Part shown: in pieces, positions 1 to 9,544 of the stretch
Numbering within the stretch: position 1 is the first letter of the stretch
How the letters are laid out: every line of letters begins with the position of its first letter
Origin: Eutypella sp. D-1
Lineage: Eukaryota > Ascomycota > Sordariomycetes > Xylariales > Diatrypaceae
Assembly (NCBI GenBank): GCA_023313575.1
Contig: JAJTTP010000005.1
Coordinates: 62,001-126,000, forward strand
Length of the DNA: 64,000 nucleotides
Direction of reading: 5' to 3'
Position numbers and translations under genes: made by a program
Notes under the pieces: generated by a model
What the model was told of the DNA's origin: nothing
The model's database searches: none
The model's input: the letters and a program-made list of their open reading frames with translations, nothing else

Positions 1-1290
1 GTAACCGCAAATGTCAAGATCCTCTTACGCCGCCTACTGTTACTCGAGGTTTACATCTCGCATACCAGACTTCTCCAAGCTACAAAACCCACTCCGCTGT
101 CCGATCATCACAGTGTCACGGATCCAGCTCCACGAACCCCAGTGACCAACCGACCGACCGGTGGACCAAGAAAGCCTCGAGAGATCCTTCGGATCGAAAA
201 ATCAGATCAGCTCTGTGCGATTACCCCCGAACAGATCGTCATGGTCGTGTGCAGCTTGGGGCTTTGAAGGCCGGGGGGGGGGGGGGCTCCTCCAGCTTGT
301 CCAGGTAAGTAAGCTATGTAAGGAGGACAGCAGCAGCTCAACGTGAAGGAAATGGCCTATGTCATGGTTCTATGTATGTGCGTAGTCAGTTTGGGATTAC
401 AGAAAGTGTATCATGGCTTGTAGGTAAGGAGCAATGGAAAGTGTGGATTTGAGTGCATACGTAGCCAGGCGTTTAGGAGCTAGTTTCTTAAACCCCCTAT
501 TTTAGGGATCCAGTGTGCGGAACATAGATGGACAGACTGGGGGGTTATAGAGGCGTGGGAGCGGGGAAGATGATCGATCTGGCCTTCAATTACTAATATT
601 CTCGTCAACCCATCTTCTCGGACTTGTCTTGCCGTAGGTACTTACCTATCTATGTAGGGTAGCATTATGAGATGTTTTTAATTACTAGCTTGTCTATACG
701 ACCCTTATTCTATATGATTCTTTTTTGCTATCTATTTACCTCTCAAGCTCCGCAGCCTCCAGTATCATCCCCAGGTGCGGGGGCCCACGAGCAATCATTG
801 AGTTGGTGAGGTGATAGCCTATCTAGACACGCACATCTTATTGCGCTTTAGGCTATTGGAATAGAAGTAGCGATTATAATCCTATAGACTCACGAACGTG
901 GGGACATTGCTACGATCCTGCTGCACTAAGGCAACTTTTGAAGGACAGGCATTATTTGAAAAGTGGTATAGTATGTGAACGTGAGTTATATATGTGTATA
1001 TATATGCAGTGCATCTCGGCAGAACCGTTGGCATATCTCCACCCGCCTAGCCTGTCTATCTCTATATTCTATCTTTCGTCAGGGCAGCAGCGCTAACAAG
1101 TATATATACAAGGCGTGTACAAAGTCGTGTTACAGTTGTGAAACGAAGCAACTCTCAAAGCCACATCTCAGAGCGCCTGGCTTCCCGAGTGATCCTGTTC
1201 GTGGATTCCCCCTTTCCTCTGCTTGGAAGGGCAAGACGCGTTCTATTCAAGCGTGGCAGTCCCGGAGGGCTGAGGATATCTCATCTCAAG
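1..1290. other. intergenic region downstream of the PPR gene
   Basis: I see no convincing gene here. The short open frames lack family motifs and good start contexts. A run of 13 G lies near 277-289. The stretch around 900-1290 is probably 3' flank of the minus-strand PPR gene. TAGGTA-like short motifs, common in the other spacers of this window, occur around 630-660. Confidence 0.6.
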
Positions 1291-4020
1291 TTAATATCGA
1301 AACAGAGTTTCTCTTCTCCGCTTAAGCGCGGTGACGTGCCGGTCCCACCTCTTCTGGGCCTCGGCGAGTTGGGCCGCGAACTCAGCATCCGCATGTGGTC
1401 CAGTAGTATCATGTGGTCCAGTGGTATCATGTGGTCCAGGGACGGGACGAGGGTTCAAGAAAATGGGCTTGTCCGTCGATATAGACCCCCCTTGGTAGCT
1501 ATACTGGTTAGTCTGTTTCGTCTCCTCCGTGATAGGCGGGCTGCCTTTTTTGGACGATCCCGAAAGCAGAAAAGACTCTGGGGAACGCGGGGGCTCTGGC
1601 AAGAGAGCGCTCTCCTTGCGCGACTCCTCGAGCAGCTTGACGGCCTGCTCCCTGCGGTCGCGGGAAAGGAGACTGAAGGCTTCGACGGTGCGGTCATCGG
1701 AATGGAAGCCAGCGCGCTCGAGCAAGCGCATGGCGCGGACGGCGCCCTCGGCGTCGCCGACGCGGGCAAAGGCGTTGATCAGCGCGTTCCAGGTTGCGAG
1801 GTTGGGCTGGATGTCGCCCAGCATGGACATCATGTCCAGCACATCTAGGGCTCCCTGGACGTGCTGGTGGTTCTTAAAGCCATTCAGAAGTATGGTCCAC
1901 GTGTGGATGGACGGGGGCGGGTGGCGGACGTTCTTGCCTGTGCGGCTCTTCTCTAGCCGCGCTCTTATCATCATGTGGGCAACGACGCGTATGGGCGCAT
2001 GTATGGTCTCTCGGAACTGCATCATCCCTCTTATTAAGATATCGTATAACATAGTACCCTGTTCCGAGACGAGTTGTACGGCGACCGGCTCCTCGTCCCG
2101 TAAGCGTGCCATAATACGGTTGTATTGACGTATTACTGCCCTGGGCGCAGTGAGCGACCGAACGTGGGCGGCTATAAGTTGGCACATGGTGAAGCTCGAC
2201 GGTTTCCAGAGCATATGTTCTGGTTGGGGTTTCAGCGCGGCGACCAGGTCGGTGATAGATGTGGCGTGTCTTGGAGCGACACATGGCCCGGCGATCACGT
2301 TCTCGGGCGGAAACGCGAAGAACTTTCGTAATGGCGCGAGGTCATAAAACTTGGCATATAGTTGTAACATCGGGCGCCAGGCGCTATTATCTTTCTTTTG
2401 CCTGCGCCTCTTCTCGGGCTGCGCTTCGTTTTCCTGGTAAATAAAGTCCAGTAGGTCATTCACTAGATACTGGGACCAGGCGCCGCGGGAAAAGACGATC
2501 TCGATGATACTTCGGGCCGAGGAGATATCGGAGCATTCCTTTGAAGCATTAAAGAGGATCGAAAAAACGTGTGGATCGGGATCGAAGTTACGCTGAAGCA
2601 GCTCATCAAAAATCTTCCAGGCAGTATCTAGACGTCCCCGGAGACAGAAGTTGCGCATCAAGGAGGTTAATGAAAGCAAGTTGGGGCGAAGCCCATGCTC
2701 CAAGAGGAGTTTAAAAAGCTTGTCTGGCTCTGCCTGGCCACCGGGTAGAGCGTCACCCTCTTTTAAATTGAGTAGCGAGGTGCAGATACTCGCTGGAACC
2801 GTTGTATTGATATCAAAGCCAGGCTTCTTGGTCATTGAGCAGAGAATATTGGCAGCTAACGCCTTGTGTGCCGGAGACTTGGCCAATCGACTGATAATAT
2901 GATATAGGGTGTTCGAGCGAACCAAATGGTTAGCTCTATTGAGAGATTCACGAAAATAAACCAGTTCGTCCGGACTGAGGACTGATATTGTCTTTTGCAA
3001 AACCACCTGGTGAAGTGAGAGATTTTGTGGCGGAGCAGTCTCCAGCAGGAAAACGACAAGTTCTGCAAGCTGATCGTCCCCACCTGCCAATGGGCGGTAG
3101 GATTGCACGGTGCGGAAGAGCAGGTAGACAATATCCTCCAGAAGGTAGTTCGGGCACCAGGTAGGATCGAAGGTTGCTTGGATGAAGGTGGGTACGACAC
3201 TCGGGTTCGATATCAACGCAGAAGAGATCATGAGCGGCCAATACGATGCACGCTTGTTGAATTCGACCCTTTGCCATGCGACTTTCATTATAGCGGCGTC
3301 CTCTCTCGTGAGAGCGGCCCATTGGCTGATCTTGGACTTCTGGGCAAGAGACGCAGCATGGACGGCTTTTGCCTGTATCTCTCGTAACAGTCGGGAATGA
3401 TCTGCTTTCCACGAGAGGAACGTGTCCAGAGGTATCCGCCCCTTGCTCCCCTGGCGACCCCATGTCAATCTTTCTAGCTGATTGACTGTGTGCCGGGCCT
3501 CGGTGAGCGAGAATCCATATAGACGCTCAAAATCTTGACGTAGGGTATCCTTGTAATTTCTGGAAGGGTTTCCAAGGTTCTGAATAATGATTTGTTTTAG
3601 CGCAGCTATTGAAGAAGCATTTCGAGCATTGACTCCTGCTGGTGGTGGTCTCCATGGAGATAATACTTTGTTCAAAGTGCCGTCCCATTGATCGAGGATT
3701 TCTTCTCTTGTAGAGACATCGTTACCGCTATCGCTAGCCCCGCGCAGGCTATCGCTGGCGGCAGGCGAGGCAGGCGAGGTGGGAGAGGTGGGTGACGTTC
3801 CTTCTGGGAAAGTCGTCCGTGGGAAGGCCGGCCATTGCGTCGCTGATGTCGCTGATGTCGCTGGTGCGTCTGACGTCGTTGGTTTCTGTGCAGGTACGGG
3901 TGCGGCAACGGCTGATGCTAATGTATGAAGACGGCGCTTGGGTTTGAGTTTGAGTCGTTTCAGGGAAGGTTGCGATATTTGAGTAATACAATGCCGGCAT
4001 ATAAAAGGGGGTATCGTCAT
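1291..4020 (-). CDS. mitochondrial pentatricopeptide repeat (PPR) protein, Cya5-like
   Basis: This is a single-exon gene of 909 codons; the ATG at 4020 gives a basic, Arg-rich N terminus typical of a mitochondrial presequence. Residues ~40-95 are low-complexity Ser/Thr/Pro/Ala with repeated TSP and TSA. Helical repeats follow; the clearest PPR-like units lie at ~430-505 (GLRPNLLSLTSL, FDPDPHVFSILFN) and ~705-790 (IHTWTILLNGF, IQPNLATWNALINAF). Fungal PPR proteins bind specific mitochondrial transcripts and control their stability or translation; Neurospora CYA-5 is the family precedent. The target here is unknown. Near the C terminus an 18-bp tandem repeat encodes repeated GPHDTT. It is divergent from Cwf18 across an 864-bp spacer. 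The family call is firm; the Cya5 comparison rests on general architecture. Confidence 0.85.
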   Translation of the reverse strand: MTIPPFICRHCITQISQPSLKRLKLKPKRRLHTLASAVAAPVPAQKPTTSDAPATSATSATQWPAFPRTTFPEGTSPTSPTSPASPAASDSLRGASDSGNDVSTREEILDQWDGTLNKVLSPWRPPPAGVNARNASSIAALKQIIIQNLGNPSRNYKDTLRQDFERLYGFSLTEARHTVNQLERLTWGRQGSKGRIPLDTFLSWKADHSRLLREIQAKAVHAASLAQKSKISQWAALTREDAAIMKVAWQRVEFNKRASYWPLMISSALISNPSVVPTFIQATFDPTWCPNYLLEDIVYLLFRTVQSYRPLAGGDDQLAELVVFLLETAPPQNLSLHQVVLQKTISVLSPDELVYFRESLNRANHLVRSNTLYHIISRLAKSPAHKALAANILCSMTKKPGFDINTTVPASICTSLLNLKEGDALPGGQAEPDKLFKLLLEHGLRPNLLSLTSLMRNFCLRGRLDTAWKIFDELLQRNFDPDPHVFSILFNASKECSDISSARSIIEIVFSRGAWSQYLVNDLLDFIYQENEAQPEKRRRQKKDNSAWRPMLQLYAKFYDLAPLRKFFAFPPENVIAGPCVAPRHATSITDLVAALKPQPEHMLWKPSSFTMCQLIAAHVRSLTAPRAVIRQYNRIMARLRDEEPVAVQLVSEQGTMLYDILIRGMMQFRETIHAPIRVVAHMMIRARLEKSRTGKNVRHPPPSIHTWTILLNGFKNHQHVQGALDVLDMMSMLGDIQPNLATWNALINAFARVGDAEGAVRAMRLLERAGFHSDDRTVEAFSLLSRDRREQAVKLLEESRKESALLPEPPRSPESFLLSGSSKKGSPPITEETKQTNQYSYQGGSISTDKPIFLNPRPVPGPHDTTGPHDTTGPHADAEFAAQLAEAQKRWDRHVTALKRRRETLFRY
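1393..1439 (-). repeat. 18-bp coding tandem repeat in the PPR gene
   Basis: Two full 18-bp units (1393-1410 and 1411-1428, differing by one base) and an 11-bp partial unit encode repeated GPHDTT near the C terminus. The unit is a multiple of three, so copy-number change keeps the frame. Confidence 0.9.
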
Positions 4021-4884
4021 GATTTGGCTGCAGAGACTGGAAAATTGCTGTAGGAATATAACAAATGATGATGACCTTTACGGACCCCGTATCCCATGAC
4101 TACGAAAGAGAAGCCTATATGAAAGGACATCATTTAAGAAAAAAACAAAACAAAAGGTAAGTTAAATAATTACATAGCCATACATAGCCAGGCGGTGGGT
4201 GGAATATAGAGGTTGCCAGGCAATGAATGGATGGCGATATTTTCAGACTTTTAGGGAATACCCGTGACCCGTGACGAAGTTTATACTCAGAGGGGCGGCC
4301 ATGAGGGCTCTGGAGTTTGCTTCAATGGAAGTTGCTATCCGATACCTTCCAGGGTTGTGGTTACCTACATACTTCCTTTCTGTTCCTGTCCCTGTCCCGG
4401 TCTCCGGCCTTAAAATATTTCTTATCGGAGCTGCAGGGCTTATTCGCTTTACAACAAAAACCCCACCAATTCTTCCACAATGACGAATCAGATTAGCACT
4501 CGAGGGTTATCTAGGCTTATCTGAAATATACATACTCTGTAGTGACGTTGGTACTCCAGCTCAGCAGCACTGATAAATAAATACCTTAGGTAGGTACCTC
4601 CTAGGTGCCCTGCTGGTACCATCTGCTAAGTACCTCTTATGTACCTCAACAAGGTAAGATCGTTCTTGCCGCCTCTTACAATTCACCTAGTTAAACGGAG
4701 TCTATTTACCAGCAAAAAAAAAGAGCCGGTAGGAATTACAACATAATTTATCTCGACCTGTCCCCGGTGTCCATATCACTGATTCCGGCGCCTACAATAC
4801 AAAATACAACTAGACAACGTAGGAAGACCAATAAAAGAAGAAGAAAAAGAAGAAGAAGAAGAAGAAAAACAAGGAAATTACACC
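4021..4884. promoter_or_regulatory. shared promoter region between PPR and Cwf18 genes
   Basis: This 864-bp spacer separates two divergent start codons and so must hold both 5' regions. The last 60 bases before the Cwf18 ATG are an A/G-rich tract dominated by GAA repeats, probably part of its 5' UTR. A cluster of TAGGTA/TACCT-type motifs lies at about 4570-4660. No TATA box position can be fixed. Confidence 0.5.
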
Positions 4885-5652
4885 ATGTCCTCCTCGCACG
4901 CGACCCTGAGCGCCGCGGCCGACGATCGCAAGGCGCGCCTCGCGAAGCTCAAAAATCTGAAGCGCAAACAGCCCGCCGACGAGGTCGCCGCCCCCGAATC
5001 CGAAAGAGGAGGCTCTCTACCACCGCTGCCCACCGCCACAACAGCAGACACGGAATTAATACCAACGACAACACAGGGGGAAGGAGGAGAAAAAGATCGA
5101 GCGGTAGTAGCAGCAGCAACAACAGCTGCAGAACAGGAAGAAGAAGAAGAACCCGACGTGGCGCGCCTGCACCTATCAGGTCGGAACTACGACGCGGAGG
5201 CCCAGGGGCCGCGGCTGGGATTCGAGACGCTGCCGCACCTGGCGCTGGAGGCGGAGGGGCGGACGCTGGAAGCGCAGGCAGCGGGCGTAGAGGCGGAGAT
5301 CCGGCAGCGGGCGGCGGAGGACGCGCGCGACGACGCGGGGGTCGACCTGTTCAAGCTGCAGCCGCGCAAGCCCAACTGGGACCTCCGCCGCGACCTCGAC
5401 GCCAAGCTCGAGGTCCTCGCCGTCCGCACCGACAACGCCATCGCCCGCCTCGTCCGCGAACGCGTCGCCGCTGCCCAGAAATCCGCCGCCGCCGGCCCGG
5501 AAATGCTCGCTGCCCCTCCCCCTGAAGGCGGTGGCGATGGCGATGCCGCGGGTATGGATGGCGTTGCGCTCGTCGAGGGTGTGCGCGTCCGCGAGAGGGA
5601 GGAGGAGGAGGATGAGCGGAGGGAACGCGAGGCCCGGGATGATTCTGTCTAA
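4885..5652 (+). CDS. cwf18: pre-mRNA splicing factor Cwf18 (CCDC12 homologue)
   Basis: This intronless gene of 255 codons starts MSSSHATLSAAADDRKARLA, the usual start of the family: an N-terminal Arg/Lys-rich helix beginning KLKNLKRKQ. The diagnostic C-terminal core is at about residues 150-190 (LFKLQPRKPNWDLRRDL, then LAVRTDNAIARLVRERV). Cwf18/CCDC12 is a small component of the Prp19-associated (NineTeen) spliceosome complex in the nucleus. The central segment carries extra acidic and Ala-rich filler, and the tail (~225-255) is Glu/Arg-rich, so the protein is longer than the ~140-170 residues common for the family. It converges on the zinc-knuckle gene, with stops 230 bp apart. A second long frame over the same DNA is a shadow of the GC-rich coding sequence. 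Confidence 0.95.
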   Translation: MSSSHATLSAAADDRKARLAKLKNLKRKQPADEVAAPESERGGSLPPLPTATTADTELIPTTTQGEGGEKDRAVVAAATTAAEQEEEEEPDVARLHLSGRNYDAEAQGPRLGFETLPHLALEAEGRTLEAQAAGVEAEIRQRAAEDARDDAGVDLFKLQPRKPNWDLRRDLDAKLEVLAVRTDNAIARLVRERVAAAQKSAAAGPEMLAAPPPEGGGDGDAAGMDGVALVEGVRVREREEEEDERREREARDDSV

Positions 5653-5882
5653 ATGTAATTTTTATTACCTACGTGGATTTTTTTTTTGATTTGGTTTGCA
5701 TGGCATGGCGTTTTTCAAGGCCACAAAATACTACTACCAATCTCGGATTGCGTAATGTATATGGTGTTTTTACTAGCAGAGGGAGGGAGATATGGGTGGA
5801 AAGAGGAATAAATGGAAAGCTAATATTAGATTACAACGCCTGCCACTATGCCACAGGAGATACCCCAGTCTACCCGTCCGAC

Positions 5883-7019
5883 TTAACGACCCATGTTCAT
5901 CGCCTGCGTTAAAGCCAACCTCTTAGAAAACGGGCTGAGGCTCCGTTCGCGTGGCGGTTCGCGTGGCGGCGGTGGAGGACCGCCTCGTCTCCGGTCCCTC
6001 GAGCCGCTCCTCGAGCCGCCGCGGTAGCCTCCTCCTCCTCCTCCTCCTCGGTCCTCGGCCGTGGCCCGGCCCCGGCCAGCCCCATCGTCGTTCCTGTGCC
6101 GCGCGGGGCTCCTCCCGCGCTGATCCGGGGATCTCGAGCGGAACCGTCGCCGGCTCTCCGCCAGCGGCGGTGATCTACTGGGACTCGACGAGTGCCTCCT
6201 CCTCCGACTGAACGCCGGGTCGTCGCGGGGTGGCCTGCTCAGCGTGTCGTAGTATTCCGGCGGGGACCCAGGGCTGTCCGATCGCCGGGACATCACCGGT
6301 CTGGGGCTCTCGTGGTCTCGATATGCGTGGTACGGGCTGCTCCGCGCGTTGTCCTCCTCCTCGCCGCGATCGTAAGACGACCCGAGCGAGCGAGCAGCCC
6401 GGCCCGGCGCTGGCGGAGACGGGCTCTCGTACGCCCTCTCTGCTGCTGCTGCCGCTGCTGCTCCTGGCGGAGACCTGGGTGCCTCCCTGCCCCGGGCTGG
6501 ATACCCTGGCGATCTGGGACCCCGCGAGGAAGCCGACGACGCAGAACCCCGGGAGTCCGATCGCCTGCGTTGGGCGGGCCCAGCTCCGTCGGAGTCGGAG
6601 TCGGAGTCATCGCGCTCTAGCTCGCGCTTCCTTGCCCTCTCGGCCTCCCGCTTAGCAAGCTCCGCATCCGCCACCCCTTTTCTATAGGGTTGTGAGCCGC
6701 TGTAACATGCCGAAATGAAAAGAGGAAAAAAAGATGTACAGATAGAAACTTACTTATCCTGCAGAGCATCCGGGGTCTCGCTGGCGAGTTTGGGAACCAG
6801 CTTCGGGTTGAAGAGCTGCTGCGTCCTAGAGGGACGGGCGACGTAGGGCCGCTCTTGCGCCGTCGCCTTGCATTCGTAGGTGTAGTGCCGTGCTGCGAAA
6901 GTTAGCATTTGCTGCAGGCGCGCTCTGGGTCGTGGGGGGGGGGGGGACATATCTCTTTTCAGGCATTTTTGACACTGGACGTTGGCCGGCGTCGCTTTTG
7001 ACGGCCCTCGGCGATACAT
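5883..7019 (-). CDS. ZCCHC10-like zinc-knuckle protein with Arg/Ser-rich tail
   Basis: Three exons are proposed: about 7019-6949, 6892-6754 and 6681-5883. The N terminus reads MYRRGPSKATPANVQCQKCL and continues, after an intron, into a zinc knuckle (Cys-X2-Cys, then HYTYEC) and the conserved ERPYVARPSRTQQL and NPKLVPKL blocks. The last intron (GTAAGT at 6753, TAG acceptor at 6682-6683) joins DALQD to KKGVADAELAK in frame. The remaining ~260 residues are rich in Arg, Ser, Asp and Gly, with RS- and GGGGGG-type tracts like splicing-associated proteins. Metazoan ZCCHC10 is the family relative; its molecular role is poorly defined. The first intron is a problem: GT at 6948-6947 and CAG at 6895-6893 fit well, with a branch-like TGCTAAC, but splicing leaves the downstream frame off by one, whereas retention happens to stay in frame. 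It may be a sequence error or an unusual splice. Confidence 0.82.
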
Positions 7020-7438
7020 AATAGCGGCTGCTCGAAAGAGACTTTCATGCGCGCGCAGGAAAGGACCCGGTGTGTGTATTTGCGCGCCACGGCGGTAGAA
7101 GATAACCTTTGTGTGAATTAGGGGGTCGTATCCTAGTAGTTGCACCGTTGTCTGGAGTGTTGGATGATTTTTTTGTTGTTGTTGTGTTTGTGTCCCTACG
7201 GTCTGATCCAGAATCATGTGAGTACAACCTTGGGAGATGATATGTGTGGTAGTTATTCGAGGGTCAGCACTGCGAGTGTGGCTTTACATAATACAAGGTG
7301 GGCAACGGTTGCGCAGCCACAATAACTCCACTTCTATAGTTCTAGTTATGGGTTAGGTACCATCCAGCATCCACACCACCTTAAGCGGCTTCAGCCGGCA
7401 GGTGCCAGGCACGGGGCTGCTTGACCTTACCTACCCTA
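7020..7438. promoter_or_regulatory. upstream region of the zinc-knuckle gene
   Basis: This 419-bp normal-composition spacer lies between the minus-strand ATG at 7019 and the edge of the AT-rich island. It must hold the promoter of the zinc-knuckle gene. Composition changes abruptly near 7470-7490, so mutation of the island has not visibly spread into this flank. Confidence 0.5.
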
Positions 7439-7466
7439 GCGCCCATAGGGGGTATAAGGACATGAT
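7439..7466 (+). repeat. left imperfect terminal inverted repeat (candidate)
   Basis: It starts GCGCCCATAGGGGG and ends ACATGAT. It pairs with the reverse complement of 21506-21533. TA precedes it at 7437-7438. Confidence 0.45.
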
Positions 7467-8056
7467 CTAGGGTATTATCTTCTATATAAAGACTATCTTC
7501 TTATAATCATAGTATTGGTATAGTGTTATATCCGAAAGATAATCTTAAATTTTAAAGATAATTTTAAATTTTAAAAATGATTTTCGGTGCTGTATTAAAA
7601 AAAAATTAAAAAATAATAAGTGTACCCACCTTTTATTATTTTATTTTATTTTATTTAATTATTATATATATATATACTTATATATATTATTATAATAATA
7701 TTTACTATATATATATTATATTATATACGGGATTTAAATATAAAACTTATAAGTTTACGGTTACGGTTATTATTTTACGTTTTATACAGCTAAGTTACAA
7801 GTTATAATATAAGTTATAATTAATTATTAAAATTTTATTTTAATATTTAATAATAAGTAAATAAATAAGTAAAAAAGAGCATTTAAAGCTATATAATAGC
7901 TTTTAATATAAAGCTTTTAATATAATTAATAAATAATATAAAGTTTTTAATATAGTTAATAAGTAATATAAAGCTTTTAATATAAGGCTTATAAAAACCA
8001 TCTTTAAAATTTAATATACTTTTATAATTAAATATAATTTTTTATTAATATTATTA

Positions 8057-8485
8057 TGTTATAACCGGTCGGGCCATTAGGCCTAATAAGGCTAATATAA
8101 TTAAAAAAAATCCTTAACTTAAATTTTTTAAAAAAAGATAGCCATATTAAAGTAAGCCATATACGTTATACGATTAAAAAGGATCGGTTAAATCGATAAT
8201 AATCTTAATAATATTAAATTATTATATTCGGATACGATTTTAACGATTTAATAATAATTATATATTTTAATATTAAAAATAAAAGATATAAATAATATAT
8301 AATTATATTTATTACTTTTTTTTTAAATAATTTTTAAGCTTATTAGTTTATAATATAATTTAATTATTTAAAGCGTTTTTTATTATTATTATTAAACGTA
8401 ATTATTTATTATTTAAAACTTTAATACTTTTATTAATATAAACCTTTTAATTAAATTAATAATTAAAAATAAATTAACCGTTATA
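8057..8485 (+). repeat. 5' LTR of element A
   Basis: It begins TGTTATAACC and ends CCGTTATA, 429 bp. The TG start is intact; the expected CA end reads TA, consistent with C-to-T mutation. Confidence 0.88.
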
Positions 8486-8874
8486 TATTATAAGCTTTTA
8501 TTTAATAATATTATTAACTTTAAATAATATTTAATATTATGTTTTTTTTAAGTTAAAACTTTTAATAAATTATTAACTTTTTATTTAAACGGATCGAATA
8601 AATCGAATAAACGGTAATTATAGCCGTAATTTAAAAGATTATATTTATTAAATTTAAGCTTAAAAAATTTAAACTTTATAATAATATTACTTTTATGCGA
8701 TTTTTTTTTATTATAGCCGTAACTTATTTATATTAATAACGTTATATAATAATTTCGGAAATTAATAAAATTTTTAATATTGCTTTATATTTTACCGAAA
8801 AAATAATTTAATAATTTAAACCTATTTTAAATGCTTTTATAAAAATGGAAAAAGAAAAACTCCGGAAATTAAAC

Positions 8875-9300
8875 TGTTATAACCTGGCTAGGTTATTAGG
8901 CCCAAATAGGATTAGCACAAACAATCCCTAACCATGGCATTAAAAAGGACAGACACGATAAGATAAACCATATTTAAATCACGTAATAAAAAGGATAACC
9001 TAAATAGCCCAGCTATTTTAATAATCCTAAATAACCTGAATAACTTAATTATCCTAATAATTTAACATTTAATATTATATTTTAATATTAAAAACATAAA
9101 ATATAAATAATATATAATTACATTTATTACCTTTTTTTTAAATAATTTTTAAATTTATTAATTTATAATATAACTTAATTACTTAAAACATTTTTTTTTA
9201 TTATTATTAAACGTAATTATTTATTGCTTAAAACCTTAGCATTTTTGCTAATATAAACCTTTCGACTGGATTAATAGTTAAGAATAAATTAGCCGTTATA
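8875..9300 (+). repeat. 5' LTR of element B
   Basis: 426 bp, beginning TGTTATAACCTGGCTAGG and ending AGCCGTTATA. It shares with its partner a block near AAGGATAACCTAAATAGC that the LTRs of A lack. Confidence 0.92.
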
Positions 9301-9544
9301 CGTTATAAGCTTTTATTTAATAATATTATTAATTTTAAATAATATCCGATAAAATATTTTTTTTAAGCTAAAAATCTTAATAAATTATTAAATTATTACT
9401 CGAACGAATCGAATAAATCGAATAAACGGCGATTATAGCCGTAATTTAAAAAATTATACCTGTTAAATTTAAACTTAAAAAACTTAGACCTTATAATAAC
9501 ATTACCTTTATATGACCTTTTTTTATTATAGCCGTAACTTATTT

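Noticed and set aside
1138..1848. 236-residue plus-strand frame
   Set aside because: It is antisense to the PPR coding sequence, with no motif and unlikely composition.
4767..5525. 252-residue plus-strand frame overlapping Cwf18
   Set aside because: It is an Arg/Gly-rich shadow of GC-rich coding DNA in another frame; the Cwf18 core motifs are in the frame starting at 4885.
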